The notes: generated by a model not told the origin, from the letters alone. DNA of 64,000 nt from Verrucomicrobiota bacterium (GCA_017301975.1 JAFLEI010000012.1:110204-174203); one strand, 5' to 3'. Numbered from the stretch's first letter, positions 35,794-46,981 are shown. Numbers and translations: made by a program.

Positions 35794-36909
35794 TCAATCA
35801 AACACAATCAAACTCCGCGCCACCTCACCCCTCTGCAGCGCATCATACGCTTCATTGATTCCCTCCAGCGGATACCGCTTCGTCACCAGCTCATCCAGCA
35901 TCAGCCTCCCGGACTGGTGCATCCCAATCAACAGCAGCAAATCCGTGCGCGGCTGCGTGCTGCCATACAAGCTCCCCCGCAGCGTCTTCTCCGCATACAC
36001 GAGCTGGTTCACATTGATCGACGCCCGATCCGCCGCGCTCGTGATCCCCACCATCACGCACATGCCGCCCTTCTTCGTCGCATCAAACGCCTGCTCAGCA
36101 GTCTTGCCTGAACCGTACGCCTCAAACGCATAGTCCACGCCCTTGCCATCCGTCAGGTCCTTGATCGCCTGCACGGGATCGCCCGCGTTAATGTCCACAT
36201 AATCCGTGGCACCAAACTGCCGTGCATCACCCTCTTTGCGGCTGAATTTATCCACCGCAATGATCTGCCGCGCCCCCGCCATCCGCGCCCCCTGCACGAT
36301 GTTCAAGCCAATGCCGCCGCAGCCGATCACGGCCACTGTGCTGTTCGGCTGAACGTGCGCAGCCTTCTCCACAGCACCCACGCCGGTGATCACGCCGCAG
36401 CCAATGAGCGCCGCCTTTTCAAAGGAGAACTCCTTGGGAATCTTCACCACCGAGGCCTGCGGCATCGTCGCCAGCGAGGAGAAGGCCGAAACCCCTGCGT
36501 AATGCCGGATGCTCTCGCCGGCGGAGTTTTGAAACCGCGTCGTGCCATCCGGCATCAGCCCCGTGAAGCGCATTGCCGTGCCCATGTCACACAGCGCCGG
36601 GCGTCCGCTGCTGCAGTACTCGCATTTCCCGCATGAGCCGCGCCAGACGAGGATCACATGATCACCCACCTCCACGGAGGTGACACCTTCACCCACGGCT
36701 TCGATCACACCGCTGCCCTCATGCCCGAGGATGATCGGCATCGGCATGGACAGGTCCCCCTTCATCACATGCAGGTCGCTGTGGCACACGCCTGCGGCCT
36801 TCATTCGCACCGTCACTTCACCCTGCTGCGGTGGAAGAACACGCACCTCTTCGATGCGCAAGGGTTGCTTGGCTTCATACAAAACGGCGGCTGGGGCGAG
36901 GGTGGACAT
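35794..36909 (-). CDS. Zinc-dependent alcohol dehydrogenase (MDR family)
   Basis: This 371-residue enzyme has GVCHSDLHVMKGD (catalytic zinc cysteine), GHEGSGVIEAVGEGV (catalytic histidine and glutamate), the four-cysteine structural zinc site CGKCEYCSSGRPALC, and the NAD-binding VAVIGCGGIGLNIVQGA with a following acidic residue (AVDKF). It resembles the class III-like bacterial group. It would oxidise alcohols or reduce aldehydes with NAD. The ATG at 36909 starts STLAPAAVLYEAKQPLRIEE, a normal N-terminus. The last 130 bases are duplicated at 32867. Confidence 0.93.
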   Translation of the reverse strand: MSTLAPAAVLYEAKQPLRIEEVRVLPPQQGEVTVRMKAAGVCHSDLHVMKGDLSMPMPIILGHEGSGVIEAVGEGVTSVEVGDHVILVWRGSCGKCEYCSSGRPALCDMGTAMRFTGLMPDGTTRFQNSAGESIRHYAGVSAFSSLATMPQASVVKIPKEFSFEKAALIGCGVITGVGAVEKAAHVQPNSTVAVIGCGGIGLNIVQGARMAGARQIIAVDKFSRKEGDARQFGATDYVDINAGDPVQAIKDLTDGKGVDYAFEAYGSGKTAEQAFDATKKGGMCVMVGITSAADRASINVNQLVYAEKTLRGSLYGSTQPRTDLLLLIGMHQSGRLMLDELVTKRYPLEGINEAYDALQRGEVARSLIVFD

Positions 36910-36919
36910 AAGGGTAAAG

Positions 36920-37249
36920 TTAAAACAAAGACGCGGCAATCATGCCCCAGATCAGTTGTGCGCCAAAGAAGGAAACTACGATTTTCAGGGTTGTTCGGCT
37001 GGAGCAACCGCAAAACTTTCCCACGGCGACGTAAAGAACGAGTGCGTTCCCCAACCCCGCGACGAATCCAAAATCCGGGGGCAGGTAGTATTTAACAGCC
37101 AGTCTGATGAGCAACCCCACGAAGGTAACCACCAGAGTGATCGTGATGGCCGACTGCTGCTGAGTTTCGCAATTGGAATCCTCATTGAACATCGCAAGGA
37201 GGAACCAAAGAAGGCAGGCGTTGAGGATAAAGGGGGCGATGAGAAACAT
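36920..37249 (-). CDS. Small membrane protein, 109 aa
   Basis: This protein has four hydrophobic stretches (about residues 3-20, 34-50, 62-77 and 88-105), with a short soluble loop (FNEDSNCETQQQ). No family is recognised. It ends 10 bases before the alcohol dehydrogenase start, so it could be co-transcribed with it. The coding call rests on hydrophobic pattern, an ATG start and tight spacing. Confidence 0.6.
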   Translation of the reverse strand: MFLIAPFILNACLLWFLLAMFNEDSNCETQQQSAITITLVVTFVGLLIRLAVKYYLPPDFGFVAGLGNALVLYVAVGKFCGCSSRTTLKIVVSFFGAQLIWGMIAASLF

Positions 37250-37433
37250 GCGGGATCATCCATGTCATGGACGAGGTTTGGGATCAAGATAGCTCCAGGG
37301 GGGGGGCGCTTGAACGCTCCCGCCACCGATTTCATGATCCAATCCGGTAGAAGAGCTTGCTTTCAGATTTCCATCTCTCGATTGTAAAAAATAGGCCGCC
37401 GCATCTGGCGTCTCCCCCTCCTCCACCCACCCC

Positions 37434-37949
37434 ATGAAACGCACCCTCTGCCTCCTTGCCGGACTCCTCACCCTCTCACTTCTTCCGGCAGGCGCTGCCG
37501 ATCAGAAGACTTATCCGGCTAAGAATCCTGTCATGAAATTCGAACTCCCGGCCAAGTGGACCAGCGAGGTGGATTCGGCAGACGGCAGCATTTCCATCAG
37601 TTCAGACGATGAGGACGAACGTATTTCAGTCAATTTCGTCGAGCTGCCCCTTGGCGCCAGCTTGGACGGCTTCAAAGAGCTGGTGCCAGAGATGATCAAA
37701 GAACTCAAGGACCCCAAGGAAATCGAGCCCGCAAAAGAACAGATCTCCGACGGCCTCACCGGCTACACCACGGGATACATCGGCGTGTACGAAGGCCATC
37801 AGGCCATGATGATCATGATCCTCTTCAAGGGCGGTGAAAAACGCTCCATCCTCGGGACTGTCGTCATGATGGAACCTGCCACGATGCCCAAGGAGCAGAC
37901 CGCGAAGTTTGACGCGTTCATGAACTCGCTCCACGGCATCGGAAAATAG
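37434..37949 (+). CDS. Exported protein, 171 aa, unknown function
   Basis: This protein has a signal peptide (KRTLCLLAGLLTLSLLPAGAA) and then a compact domain (MKFELPAKWTSEVDSADGSI and FVELPLGASLDGFKEL) resembling the layout of secreted proteins with a PsbP/DUF1795-like fold, but the match is by pattern only. No catalytic motif is seen. It is followed after 59 bases by an SGNH-like exported protein. Confidence 0.7.
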   Translation: MKRTLCLLAGLLTLSLLPAGAADQKTYPAKNPVMKFELPAKWTSEVDSADGSISISSDDEDERISVNFVELPLGASLDGFKELVPEMIKELKDPKEIEPAKEQISDGLTGYTTGYIGVYEGHQAMMIMILFKGGEKRSILGTVVMMEPATMPKEQTAKFDAFMNSLHGIGK

Positions 37950-38008
37950 GCAGGCTCGGAAAAAGCCCCGGTTGCAGGCGCCGCCGGTCTCGCTGAGATA
38001 GCGTCCGC

Positions 38009-40204
38009 ATGTTTTCCAACCGCAAGACATTCCTCCACCTCGGCGCTCTGGCGCTGCTGGGCGTGACTGCTCTCCGGGCGCAGGCTCCAGCTCCGGCTCC
38101 GGCGGCACCTGCGCCGCCGGTTCCCGCGCCTGCTGCTGAAACAGTGCCGGATTTGCAGGCCCTGCAAGCAGAGGCGCGTGCCGTCGAGGCAAAGCTCCCT
38201 TCGCCTGTGGTTCAACCACAAACCTACTTTGATCTCTCCCCCGTGCAGCGGGAGCGCTGGCGGAAGTTCCTCCCGCAGACGCTGCTGAAGCTCACACGCC
38301 GCGAACGTGTGGAAATTGTCGTGCTGGCAGATTCGATCCTTGAGGGTGCCACAACCGAAGGCGGCGTGGATCCTGTGCTGAAAAGCTTTGCTGGCGTGTT
38401 TGCCAAAAAGCTCGCCGCGCAGTTCTACTACACCGGAGGCGTGCGCGTCATCCGCCCGGACGCCAGATTGCGTGACAAGGAATCCAAGGTCATGGGGCCG
38501 GAAATTTTGATCCACCCGGTGCGCACCTCCAGCATTCTCTCGGCCGCCTCGGCCCTGGCCACGGTGGGCTTTCAAGGGCAGCCGGATCTGGTGCTCGTTG
38601 CGCAGGGGCTGGAAGACGGCCTTGCCGGTGTGTCTGCTGCGGATGTGGCCACGGCGTTTCGCAGCCTGCTGGACACGGCACGTGGCAAACGTCTCGAACT
38701 GATCGTCGCCGGACCGATCCCTCAGGCGGCAGACCCGGAAGAGTCCAGTCTGGCTCTCACCCGGGGCCCCTCCAGCGTGCTGCGTGAGGCCAGTGCCAAA
38801 GCAGAGGTGATTTTCTCGGACTTGGGCGATCTGTCGCGGCTTCTTGAAGCGCCTCCCGGCGCGAAGGGGCCCGTTCAAATCTTCCCGGCGCTCATGCAGG
38901 AGTATAAAAGCCTCCTCAACCTCCTCCCCTCCCAAGGTGTGATGACACCCACCACCGGCATGCATGCGGAAATGGGACGCATCTTGTATCAAGACGTGAT
39001 GCAGGGCGCCCCCGCTGTCCCGTGGAAGATCCATTCCGCCAAGGCGACGCTGGCAGGGCAGGGGAAGCTGACCTTGGAGTTTGAACTGGCCAACACCCGG
39101 CGCGAGGCCCTGGCTGTGACGTTGCTCCCGCTGGTGCCCCCGGGTTTAAAACCCAAGGAAGCCAATCCACAGATCCAGCTTGCCGCCGGCGAGAAACGAA
39201 CGGTGCAGGTGGACTACGCCATCACAGACACCCGCCACCTGCCTTTCATCGATGGAGAAGTGCGCCTGCCGGTGCTCGTAATCGCAGGCAAGGAGTCGCG
39301 CATTGAGGACATCGTCGTCCCCCTGCGTCCATTCAGCGTCGCCTGGAACGCACGCGCGGCCTTCAATCAGGAAACCGAGTTTTCACCCGAACTCGAAATC
39401 GAAAACAGCTCAGGAGCCAGCCTTTCCGCCGAGTGGGAGGCCGACTGGGCTGGCAAGCCGCAGCGTGGCAAGGTTGCTCTCGAGTCCGGCGGCTCGGAGC
39501 TTCTTAAACTCACGCTGCCACTGCCGGCGGACACGAAAGCCCCGCAGCGGCGTGTGCTGCCCTTGAAACTCACACTGAGTTCCGGTGGTGTAAGACAGAT
39601 TTTTGACCGCGACATCGAAATCACCCGCAACATGGGCCTCAAAGAAACGGTGCCTCTCACCGCAGCAGACAGCCAGGAGAGCGCCGTGACCCTGCGGGCG
39701 GATGCTGACAGCATGAAGCTCTTTTTCACCATTGATCTGACCGGTGTCAGTCTCGCGGATGACGCTTCCGGCAAGGCATTTGAACTGCTGCTGAATCTCG
39801 ACGCCCGCAGCTATGGCGAAAGACAGACTCCTGGTGCCACAGCGGCGCTGCGCATCACCGGCAAAGCCGCTGATGGAGATGCGACTGTCGATCCCATTGC
39901 GCCTTGGGCCTTTGGCAGTGGCTACGCGGCGGTGTTCGAGCCGAAAGAAATCCAGGCGGCTCTCACCAGTTCCGCAGGCGGTGGCCGCAGGCTCACCATC
40001 ACACTTCCGAAAAGCTATCTCTACCGCCACGAATGGGCTTTGGGAAACGGCAACAGCCAGCTCGGCCTGAACGTCCGGTTTAACGGTGGTGGCCGTGACT
40101 ATTTTCTCACCCGCAGCAGGCGTCAGGGTGATGATGCAGAAAGCCTCAGTGTCCTGGAACTGACCGACAAACCCACGCAGCGCTGGACCGTGCGCGTGGA
40201 GTAG
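38009..40204 (+). CDS. Exported SGNH-hydrolase-like protein with C-terminal beta-rich region
   Basis: This 731-residue protein has a signal peptide (about residues 1-25) and a proline/alanine-rich linker. An SGNH-like segment follows: VEIVVLADSILEG may be block I (nucleophile serine), GQPDLVLVAQGLED a middle block, and TGMHAEMGRIL the late histidine block. The rest of the protein, about 380 residues, is beta-rich with repeated ELEIENSSG-type segments. The esterase call is moderate because the block order fits but the glycine and asparagine oxyanion residues are not clear. The next gene, an ABC exporter, starts 13 bases after its stop. Confidence 0.6.
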   Translation: MFSNRKTFLHLGALALLGVTALRAQAPAPAPAAPAPPVPAPAAETVPDLQALQAEARAVEAKLPSPVVQPQTYFDLSPVQRERWRKFLPQTLLKLTRRERVEIVVLADSILEGATTEGGVDPVLKSFAGVFAKKLAAQFYYTGGVRVIRPDARLRDKESKVMGPEILIHPVRTSSILSAASALATVGFQGQPDLVLVAQGLEDGLAGVSAADVATAFRSLLDTARGKRLELIVAGPIPQAADPEESSLALTRGPSSVLREASAKAEVIFSDLGDLSRLLEAPPGAKGPVQIFPALMQEYKSLLNLLPSQGVMTPTTGMHAEMGRILYQDVMQGAPAVPWKIHSAKATLAGQGKLTLEFELANTRREALAVTLLPLVPPGLKPKEANPQIQLAAGEKRTVQVDYAITDTRHLPFIDGEVRLPVLVIAGKESRIEDIVVPLRPFSVAWNARAAFNQETEFSPELEIENSSGASLSAEWEADWAGKPQRGKVALESGGSELLKLTLPLPADTKAPQRRVLPLKLTLSSGGVRQIFDRDIEITRNMGLKETVPLTAADSQESAVTLRADADSMKLFFTIDLTGVSLADDASGKAFELLLNLDARSYGERQTPGATAALRITGKAADGDATVDPIAPWAFGSGYAAVFEPKEIQAALTSSAGGGRRLTITLPKSYLYRHEWALGNGNSQLGLNVRFNGGGRDYFLTRSRRQGDDAESLSVLELTDKPTQRWTVRVE

Positions 40205-40216
40205 AAGAAAACAAAC

Positions 40217-41998
<1,782 letters not shown>

Positions 41999-42000
41999 TA

Positions 42001-42022
42001 CGACAGACACTCCTGTCTGTCG
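42001..42022. repeat. Dispersed hairpin repeat A, copy 2
   Basis: A perfect 9-base stem with CTCC loop (CGACAGACA / TGTCTGTCG), followed by ATCAGCGC. Compared with copy 1 (15916-15937) the arms have several changes, all preserving pairing. Confidence 0.75.
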
Positions 42023-42127
42023 ATCAGCGCCACCTTCAACGCACCGCCGCACGCGTAAGCAAAACGGATCCGCGGCAGCACGCCCCGCTTTCCGCTAAAA
42101 AGCCGCATGCCAGATCCTCTCCGGCCG

Positions 42128-42191
42128 GTCGGCCGTGTTTGGCGTCCAAAGTCTTAACACCTCCTCAGTCTCCTCCGCCAAACCGCCCGAC
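42128..42191. repeat. Inverted-repeat element C, copy 1
   Basis: GTCGGCCGTGTTTGGCG (42128-42144) can pair with CGCCAAACCGCCCGAC (42176-42191), with one bulge and a mismatch. The same pair of arms and similar flanking bases recur at 63703-63767. Similarity runs past the right arm for about 40 bases into the end of the permease gene region. Confidence 0.7.
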
Positions 42192-42233
42192 TGCCAGGAC
42201 TCTTCCTCCTCCCAGCTCCAGCCGTACGCTCAC

Positions 42234-43424
42234 TCAGCTCCGGAACACCATCGCCGGCTCCAGCTTGCTCACCCGCCAGATGCCCAGCAGAGCCGCCAGG
42301 GAGCAGATCCCCAGAATCACACCCAGTACGGCGAAGGGAACAAACTCAGGCATGTAGAAAGGCGGCTGCTCGTTCTTCATCGCGGCCATGGCGAAACCCG
42401 AGGTGAAAAACAGGCCGATCCCGTATCCGATGATGCCCACCGTAAACGCCTGCGTGATCAGCATCAGGCACAGCGTGCCGTTGGACGCCCCCATCGCTTT
42501 CAGCGCGCCAAGGTGCCGCATGTTTTCCAGCACAAACGAGTAAAACGTCTGGCAGCTCACCGCCATCCCCACCAGCAGGCCGATGATGACTGTCGTGCCA
42601 AAGGAGATCGGAATGCCGGTGTTTTTCACATACCACCACACGGTCGAGACATTGAAGTTGTCTGTCTTGCCGCCGCCTCGCTGCTCCCAGAATTCCCCAA
42701 AGCCCGCCTCCCGGTTCACAAACGCCTTCAGCCCCGTCTCGCGTTGAATGTCCGCCACCGCCTGGTCCAGGCTCACGCCCTCGCGCGGCGCGCAGATCAC
42801 CGCCTGCAGCATCTTGCGCTGCGCCGGCACATACTGCAGCGCCCGTTCATACGTCGTCCAGACATACGGCCCGCCGGTGAAGGAAGTCGCGGCATCCGCG
42901 ATGCCCACCACCCGCGCCTCCTGGTCATTGAGTTCAAACACATCTCCCACCTTCACCTTGTCACCCCGCTTTGGCGCCAGACGCGTCACGCCCAGATCAT
43001 CAATGATCACGGAATGCGGCAGCCGCAGTTTCATCAGGTTTCCTTCAAGCATCTTCGCCGGCGCTCCCGCCAGCGTGTTGGCGTCGATGCCGATGAGCTG
43101 GATCATTTTGAAGTTCCCGTTCTCCAGCCTCACGCGCTGGATGCCCGAATAAATCGGCGCGGCCCACGCCACGCTCTTCACGCTGCGCACGCGCGCCACA
43201 TCCGTGTCCAGCAGCGGGTTTGTCTCATTGACCTGCTCCACCTTTTCCTCCACCACCCAGATCGGCGCCGGCACGTTCTTCAGCGTCGATTTCGTCCAGC
43301 TCATCAGCCCGCAAAACACCGCCGTCTGCTGCGCCATCAAAAACGTCGCCACAGTAAGGCCCGCGACCAGCATCAAATACTTCGCCGTGTCACCAAACAG
43401 CATTTTCAGGGCAAGGCGGAGCAT
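42234..43424 (-). CDS. ABC transporter permease (FtsX/MacB-like)
   Basis: This 396-residue membrane protein has an N-terminal transmembrane segment (YLMLVAGLTVATFLM), a large periplasmic domain of about 210 residues, then three C-terminal segments (ISFGTTVIIGLLVGMAVSC; the ITQAFTVGIIGYGIGLFF region; FAVLGVILGICSLAALLG), the FtsX/MacB topology. ENMRHLGALKAMGAS is the typical coupling-helix segment. It probably needs an ATPase subunit and a membrane fusion protein, neither of which lies next to it, so the rest of the transporter must be elsewhere. The start ATG is 10 bases from the toxin gene stop. Confidence 0.82.
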   Translation of the reverse strand: MLRLALKMLFGDTAKYLMLVAGLTVATFLMAQQTAVFCGLMSWTKSTLKNVPAPIWVVEEKVEQVNETNPLLDTDVARVRSVKSVAWAAPIYSGIQRVRLENGNFKMIQLIGIDANTLAGAPAKMLEGNLMKLRLPHSVIIDDLGVTRLAPKRGDKVKVGDVFELNDQEARVVGIADAATSFTGGPYVWTTYERALQYVPAQRKMLQAVICAPREGVSLDQAVADIQRETGLKAFVNREAGFGEFWEQRGGGKTDNFNVSTVWWYVKNTGIPISFGTTVIIGLLVGMAVSCQTFYSFVLENMRHLGALKAMGASNGTLCLMLITQAFTVGIIGYGIGLFFTSGFAMAAMKNEQPPFYMPEFVPFAVLGVILGICSLAALLGIWRVSKLEPAMVFRS

Positions 43425-43434
43425 GGGGGGCAGA

Positions 43435-43848
43435 TCAACAAGGTTTGTTCAAAGCAAAGTCACGCCCTCGAGCGCACAAGGCGCTGTCGGAGGAGAGCAG
43501 CGGGCATTGCAGGCGCAGTGTCAGCTCGAGATAGGCAGCATCATACGAACTGAGCGAATGTTTGGTCGCCAGTCGTTGAATATCTGCAATATGAGAGGTG
43601 GATTCCTCATTCACTCGCACTGGATAGCCGTGAATGCAGGTGATTGCCTGGTCTCGTTCACTCGGGTCCAGCTTCTTTCGTCGCTCACGGACCAGGAGAA
43701 CATTGAGGGTTTCCAGCAACCACAGCGGCGGCACGCATACGGCATCACCTTGGCCGATGTGATGTAAAAATGCCTCGGCCACCCTCTCATCGTGGCCGGG
43801 AAGGACAGTGCCTAAAGCTGCACTTGCATCCGCCACAAGCATCATCAT
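43435..43848 (-). CDS. vapC: PIN-domain toxin (VapC-like)
   Basis: This 137-residue PIN domain has acidic catalytic positions in LVADASAALG (D near residue 7), PPLWLLETLNVL (E), YDAAYLELTLR (D) and SSDSALC (D). PIN toxins are RNases that act on tRNA or mRNA. The upstream antitoxin gene overlaps by ATGA. The start is one of three ATG codons in a row. The RNA target is unknown. The cassette sits between a permease gene and a YidB-like gene. Confidence 0.88.
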   Translation of the reverse strand: MMMLVADASAALGTVLPGHDERVAEAFLHHIGQGDAVCVPPLWLLETLNVLLVRERRKKLDPSERDQAITCIHGYPVRVNEESTSHIADIQRLATKHSLSSYDAAYLELTLRLQCPLLSSDSALCARGRDFALNKPC

Positions 43849-44099
43849 GCGCGTCTTCCCGCTTCAAGGTAATCACGCGCTGTCCAGTCATCATCACCGT
43901 ATTTGGCGGCCAGTTGTGCCTTCAGCCGTCGAGCTTGCTCGATTTTCTCCATGAGGGGTTGCTCATTCGAGGATGCGCGTTCGGGGGTGATGCGTGCCTG
44001 TACACGGCCTTCGTTCGTGAGACAGACCTGCTCCCCCTCCATCACCTTGCGCAGGTAGGAGGCTGCGTTCAGCAGAAAGTCGGCAACGGAGGTGTTCAC
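43845..44099 (-). CDS. Antitoxin (Phd/YefM-like)
   Basis: This 84-residue protein has an N-terminal DNA-binding part (VADFLLNAASYLRKVMEGEQVCLTNEGRV) typical of Phd/YefM-like antitoxins, and a charged C-terminal helix (KIEQARRLKAQLAAKYGDDDW) that would wrap the toxin. Its stop overlaps the toxin start. It should repress its own operon together with the toxin. Confidence 0.8.
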   Translation of the reverse strand: MNTSVADFLLNAASYLRKVMEGEQVCLTNEGRVQARITPERASSNEQPLMEKIEQARRLKAQLAAKYGDDDWTARDYLEAGRRA

Positions 44100-44150
44100 G
44101 AGCTTAAACTTGCGGGAAACTGCTCGTTTTGCAACGCGGTTCTTCCTGTC

Positions 44151-44588
44151 TCACCGCCCCCCGCCAAACAACCCGCCCAGTCCGCTGCTGATCACACTGG
44201 TCAGCACGCTTTGAATCTGGCTGCCGCTCGGGTTGTTCTCATGGATGTGCCCCTGCGGCGTCAGTTTGTCGATGATCTGCGGCAGAAACTGCGCCAGCAG
44301 CGGCAGCACCGTATGCACATGCATGCCCACTTTGCCCCCGAGTGCCTGCAGGTTTTCTTCTCCCACTGCGGCCTTCATTTGATCGGCATTGATCGGCAGG
44401 TTCGTGCCCGTTCCCACCCATGAGGCAAAAATCTCACTCATGCCCGCCTTCTCAAACTGGGCGCTCATGCCGTTCAGCCCACCCGCTTCATTGAGCAGAC
44501 CTGAGAGCATCGCTGCGGGGTCCATTTTGGCAGAGCCGCCGAGCATGCTGCCCAGCGCGTTTTTGGCGAGTGAATCGAAGAGTCCCAT
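44151..44588 (-). CDS. YidB/DUF937-like protein
   Basis: This 145-residue protein begins GLFDSLAKNALGSMLGG and continues with a glycine-rich region, then SWVGTGTNLPINADQMKAAVG and LLAQFLPQIIDKLTPQGHI. This order is typical of YidB (DUF937), whose role is unknown. The ATG at 44588 matches the family start. No signal peptide is present. Confidence 0.82.
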   Translation of the reverse strand: MGLFDSLAKNALGSMLGGSAKMDPAAMLSGLLNEAGGLNGMSAQFEKAGMSEIFASWVGTGTNLPINADQMKAAVGEENLQALGGKVGMHVHTVLPLLAQFLPQIIDKLTPQGHIHENNPSGSQIQSVLTSVISSGLGGLFGGGR

Positions 44589-44673
44589 AGTGTCCGCGAG
44601 TGTGGGGTAGGGACCCACAAAGTCAAGACCACTCCAAAGTGAGCAAAGGGTCTGGGCGCACTTCCGACGCAAA

Positions 44674-44709
44674 ATCGTCCTCGTCCTCCTGCTCGAACTC
44701 GTCCTCGAT
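44674..44709. repeat. Short hexamer repeat
   Basis: Six consecutive hexamers of CTCGTC type (ATCGTC, CTCGTC, CTCCTG, CTCGAA, CTCGTC, CTCGAT) form a 36-base block with symmetric ends. A further small hairpin, CCGGC-TTGA-GCCGG, is at 44766-44779. The gap 44589-44870 contains no gene that I can support. Confidence 0.55.
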
Positions 44710-44870
44710 CAAAGCGCTCCGTCACACCCAAGTCCCCCACGCCACCCCAGACACGTATTGTAGTCCCGGCTTGAGCCGGTCTGGTCGCTCCCCAGCCCCT
44801 CGACCCGCCACACTTGACCTCCGATCCCCACCCGCTACTCTCTCCACCCCCAAACCCACGAAAAACTACC

Positions 44871-46709
44871 ATGAGCCAAACCCACGAATTCCAGGCCGAA
44901 GTCAAACAAGTCCTCGATATCGTCATCCACAGCCTCTACACCGACCGCGAGATCTTCATCCGCGAGCTCGTCTCCAACGCTGCCGACGCGATGGAAAAGA
45001 TGCGCCTCACCCAGCTCACGGAAAAAGAGGTCTTCGACCCCTCCGCTGCGCTGGAAGTCACCATCACCACCGATGAAGCCGCCCGCACCCTGACCATCGC
45101 CGATCACGGCATCGGCATGACCCGCGCCGAGCTCGTCGAAAACCTCGGCACCATCGCCCACTCCGGCTCCAAGGCCTTCGCTGCCGCCCTGAAAAACGCT
45201 GGCAAACAAAACGACGCCTCCCTCATCGGTCAGTTCGGCGTCGGCTTCTACTCCGCCTTCATGGTCGCGGACAAGGTCGAGGTGCACACCCACTCCTGGC
45301 GCAACGACGGCGAGCACCTCGTCTGGACCAGCGATGGCAGCACCAGCTACACCATTGATGATTCCACCGAAGAGGCACGCGGCTGCAAAATCGTGCTGCA
45401 CTTAAAGGAAGACGCCGCCGAGTTCGCCACGAAGCACCGTGTGAAGCAGATCTTGGAGAAATACTCCAACTTCGTCACCTTCCCGGTCATCCTCGACACC
45501 GAGCGCGTGAACACCGTCGAGGCCCTCTGGCTCAAGTCCAAGGACAGCATCACCGACGAGCAGTACACGGAATTCTATCGCTTCGCCGCCCACGCCTTTG
45601 ATGATCCCAGCTACCGCCTCCATTTCCAGGCCGAGTCCCCCATCGCCATCAATGCGCTGCTCTTCACCCCCACGCAGAACATGGAATCCTACGGCATGGG
45701 CCAGATGGAGCCCAATGTCGGCCTCTACTGCAAGAAGGTCCTCATCGATCCAAAGCCGAAGAAGCTCCTCCCCGAATGGATGCGCTTCGTCCGTGGTGTC
45801 ATCGACAGCGAAGACCTCCCGCTGAACATCTCCCGCGAGTCCATGCAGGACAGCGCCCTCGTCCGCAAGCTCGGCGATGTCGTCGCCAAGCGCCTCCTCA
45901 AGCACCTCGACAAGGAAGCCGTCGAAGACCCGAAGAAGTACAACGAGTTCTATGCGAACTTCAGCCGCTTCTTCAAGGAAGGCATCGCAACGGATCACAC
46001 CAATCGCGACGCCATCGCCAAGCTCCTGCGCTTTGAATCCAGCATGACCGAGCCCGGCGAAACCGTCAGCCTCACCGAATACGTGAAGCGCATGAAGGAA
46101 GACCAGAAGGAGATCTACTACCAGGTTTCCACCTCTCGCAGCACCATCGAAAGCGGCCCCTACGTCGCCGCCTTCAAGGCCAAGGGCTTTGAAGTCCTCT
46201 ACATGTTTGAGCACATCGACGAATACGTCATCTCCAGCCTCAGCAAGTTCGAAGACAAGGACCTCAAGTCCGTCAACGCCCCCGACATCGATCTCGGCGA
46301 CGACACCAGCGAAGGCGAGGCCCTCCCCGAAGCAGACGCCACCTCCCTCTGTGACTGGATCAAAGATCGTCTCGCCACCCAGGTCGAAACCGTCCGCACT
46401 GGCAAGCGCCTCGTCGGCAGCCCAGCCCTCGTCCTCACCCCTGAAGGCGAGATGAGCCCGCAGATCCGCCAGATGATGAAGGCCATGGGCAAAGACGGCG
46501 AAATGCCCGGCTCGAAGGTCATCTTCGAAATCAACCCGCGCCACCCGCTCGTCCGCAATCTCTCCAGCCTTCGCGAAAAAGATCCCGAAACCGCCGGCCT
46601 CATCACCGAGCAGATTCTCGACAACGCCCTCCTTTCCGCCGGCCTCCTCGACGAGCCCCAGCGCATCATTGAGCGCACCCAGAAGCTCATGGAAAAGCTC
46701 TCCGCATGA
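44871..46709 (+). CDS. htpG: Chaperone protein HtpG (Hsp90)
   Basis: This 612-residue Hsp90 family chaperone folds and stabilises client proteins in the cytoplasm, using ATP. The GHKL ATPase motifs are clear: LYTDREIFIRELVSNAADAMEKM, ADHGIGMTRAELVENLGTIA and IGQFGVGFYSAFMVAD, then WTSDG and the middle-domain FVRGVIDSEDLPLNISRE. The C-terminal dimerisation part is complete. The ATG at 44871 starts SQTHEFQAEVKQVLDI, as expected. A strong terminator follows. Confidence 0.97.
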   Translation: MSQTHEFQAEVKQVLDIVIHSLYTDREIFIRELVSNAADAMEKMRLTQLTEKEVFDPSAALEVTITTDEAARTLTIADHGIGMTRAELVENLGTIAHSGSKAFAAALKNAGKQNDASLIGQFGVGFYSAFMVADKVEVHTHSWRNDGEHLVWTSDGSTSYTIDDSTEEARGCKIVLHLKEDAAEFATKHRVKQILEKYSNFVTFPVILDTERVNTVEALWLKSKDSITDEQYTEFYRFAAHAFDDPSYRLHFQAESPIAINALLFTPTQNMESYGMGQMEPNVGLYCKKVLIDPKPKKLLPEWMRFVRGVIDSEDLPLNISRESMQDSALVRKLGDVVAKRLLKHLDKEAVEDPKKYNEFYANFSRFFKEGIATDHTNRDAIAKLLRFESSMTEPGETVSLTEYVKRMKEDQKEIYYQVSTSRSTIESGPYVAAFKAKGFEVLYMFEHIDEYVISSLSKFEDKDLKSVNAPDIDLGDDTSEGEALPEADATSLCDWIKDRLATQVETVRTGKRLVGSPALVLTPEGEMSPQIRQMMKAMGKDGEMPGSKVIFEINPRHPLVRNLSSLREKDPETAGLITEQILDNALLSAGLLDEPQRIIERTQKLMEKLSA

Positions 46710-46754
46710 GATCGCTGCCAGCCAGCGTCTCCTAAAATACCTCCCTCAAATCAC

Positions 46755-46787
46755 ACAGCCGCAGTCCCCCCAGGACTGCGGCTGTTT
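46755..46787 (+). terminator. Intrinsic terminator of htpG
   Basis: A 13-base perfect stem (46755-46767 with 46773-46785), loop CCCCA, followed by TTTAAT. It lies 45 bases after the htpG stop. Confidence 0.85.
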
Positions 46788-46802
46788 AATGTTCTGCTCA
46801 AA

Positions 46803-46981
46803 GGCGGCGCACGCCGCCTCCTCGGAGCGCGGAATTTATTCCGCAGCACGCCGCCCGCGCTACACGTCTGCTAACCACCCTGCGTGTCTAAAACACGGTG
46901 ATCCTCTCCCAGCGCACAGCGTCCCACGAAACCAATTTCCGCCCCGCTGCCCGGCTGGTAGGGACGCGTTGCGCGCGTCCC
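46803..46981. repeat. Mosaic of short hairpin repeats in a gene-free gap
   Basis: Three clear hairpins: GGCGGCG-CA-CGCCGCC (46803-46818), GCGGAAT-TT-ATTCCGC (46829-46844) and GGGACGCG-TTGCG-CGCGTCCC (46961-46981). No coding region is supported in 46788-47069. The pattern suggests stacked dispersed intergenic elements. Confidence 0.55.
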
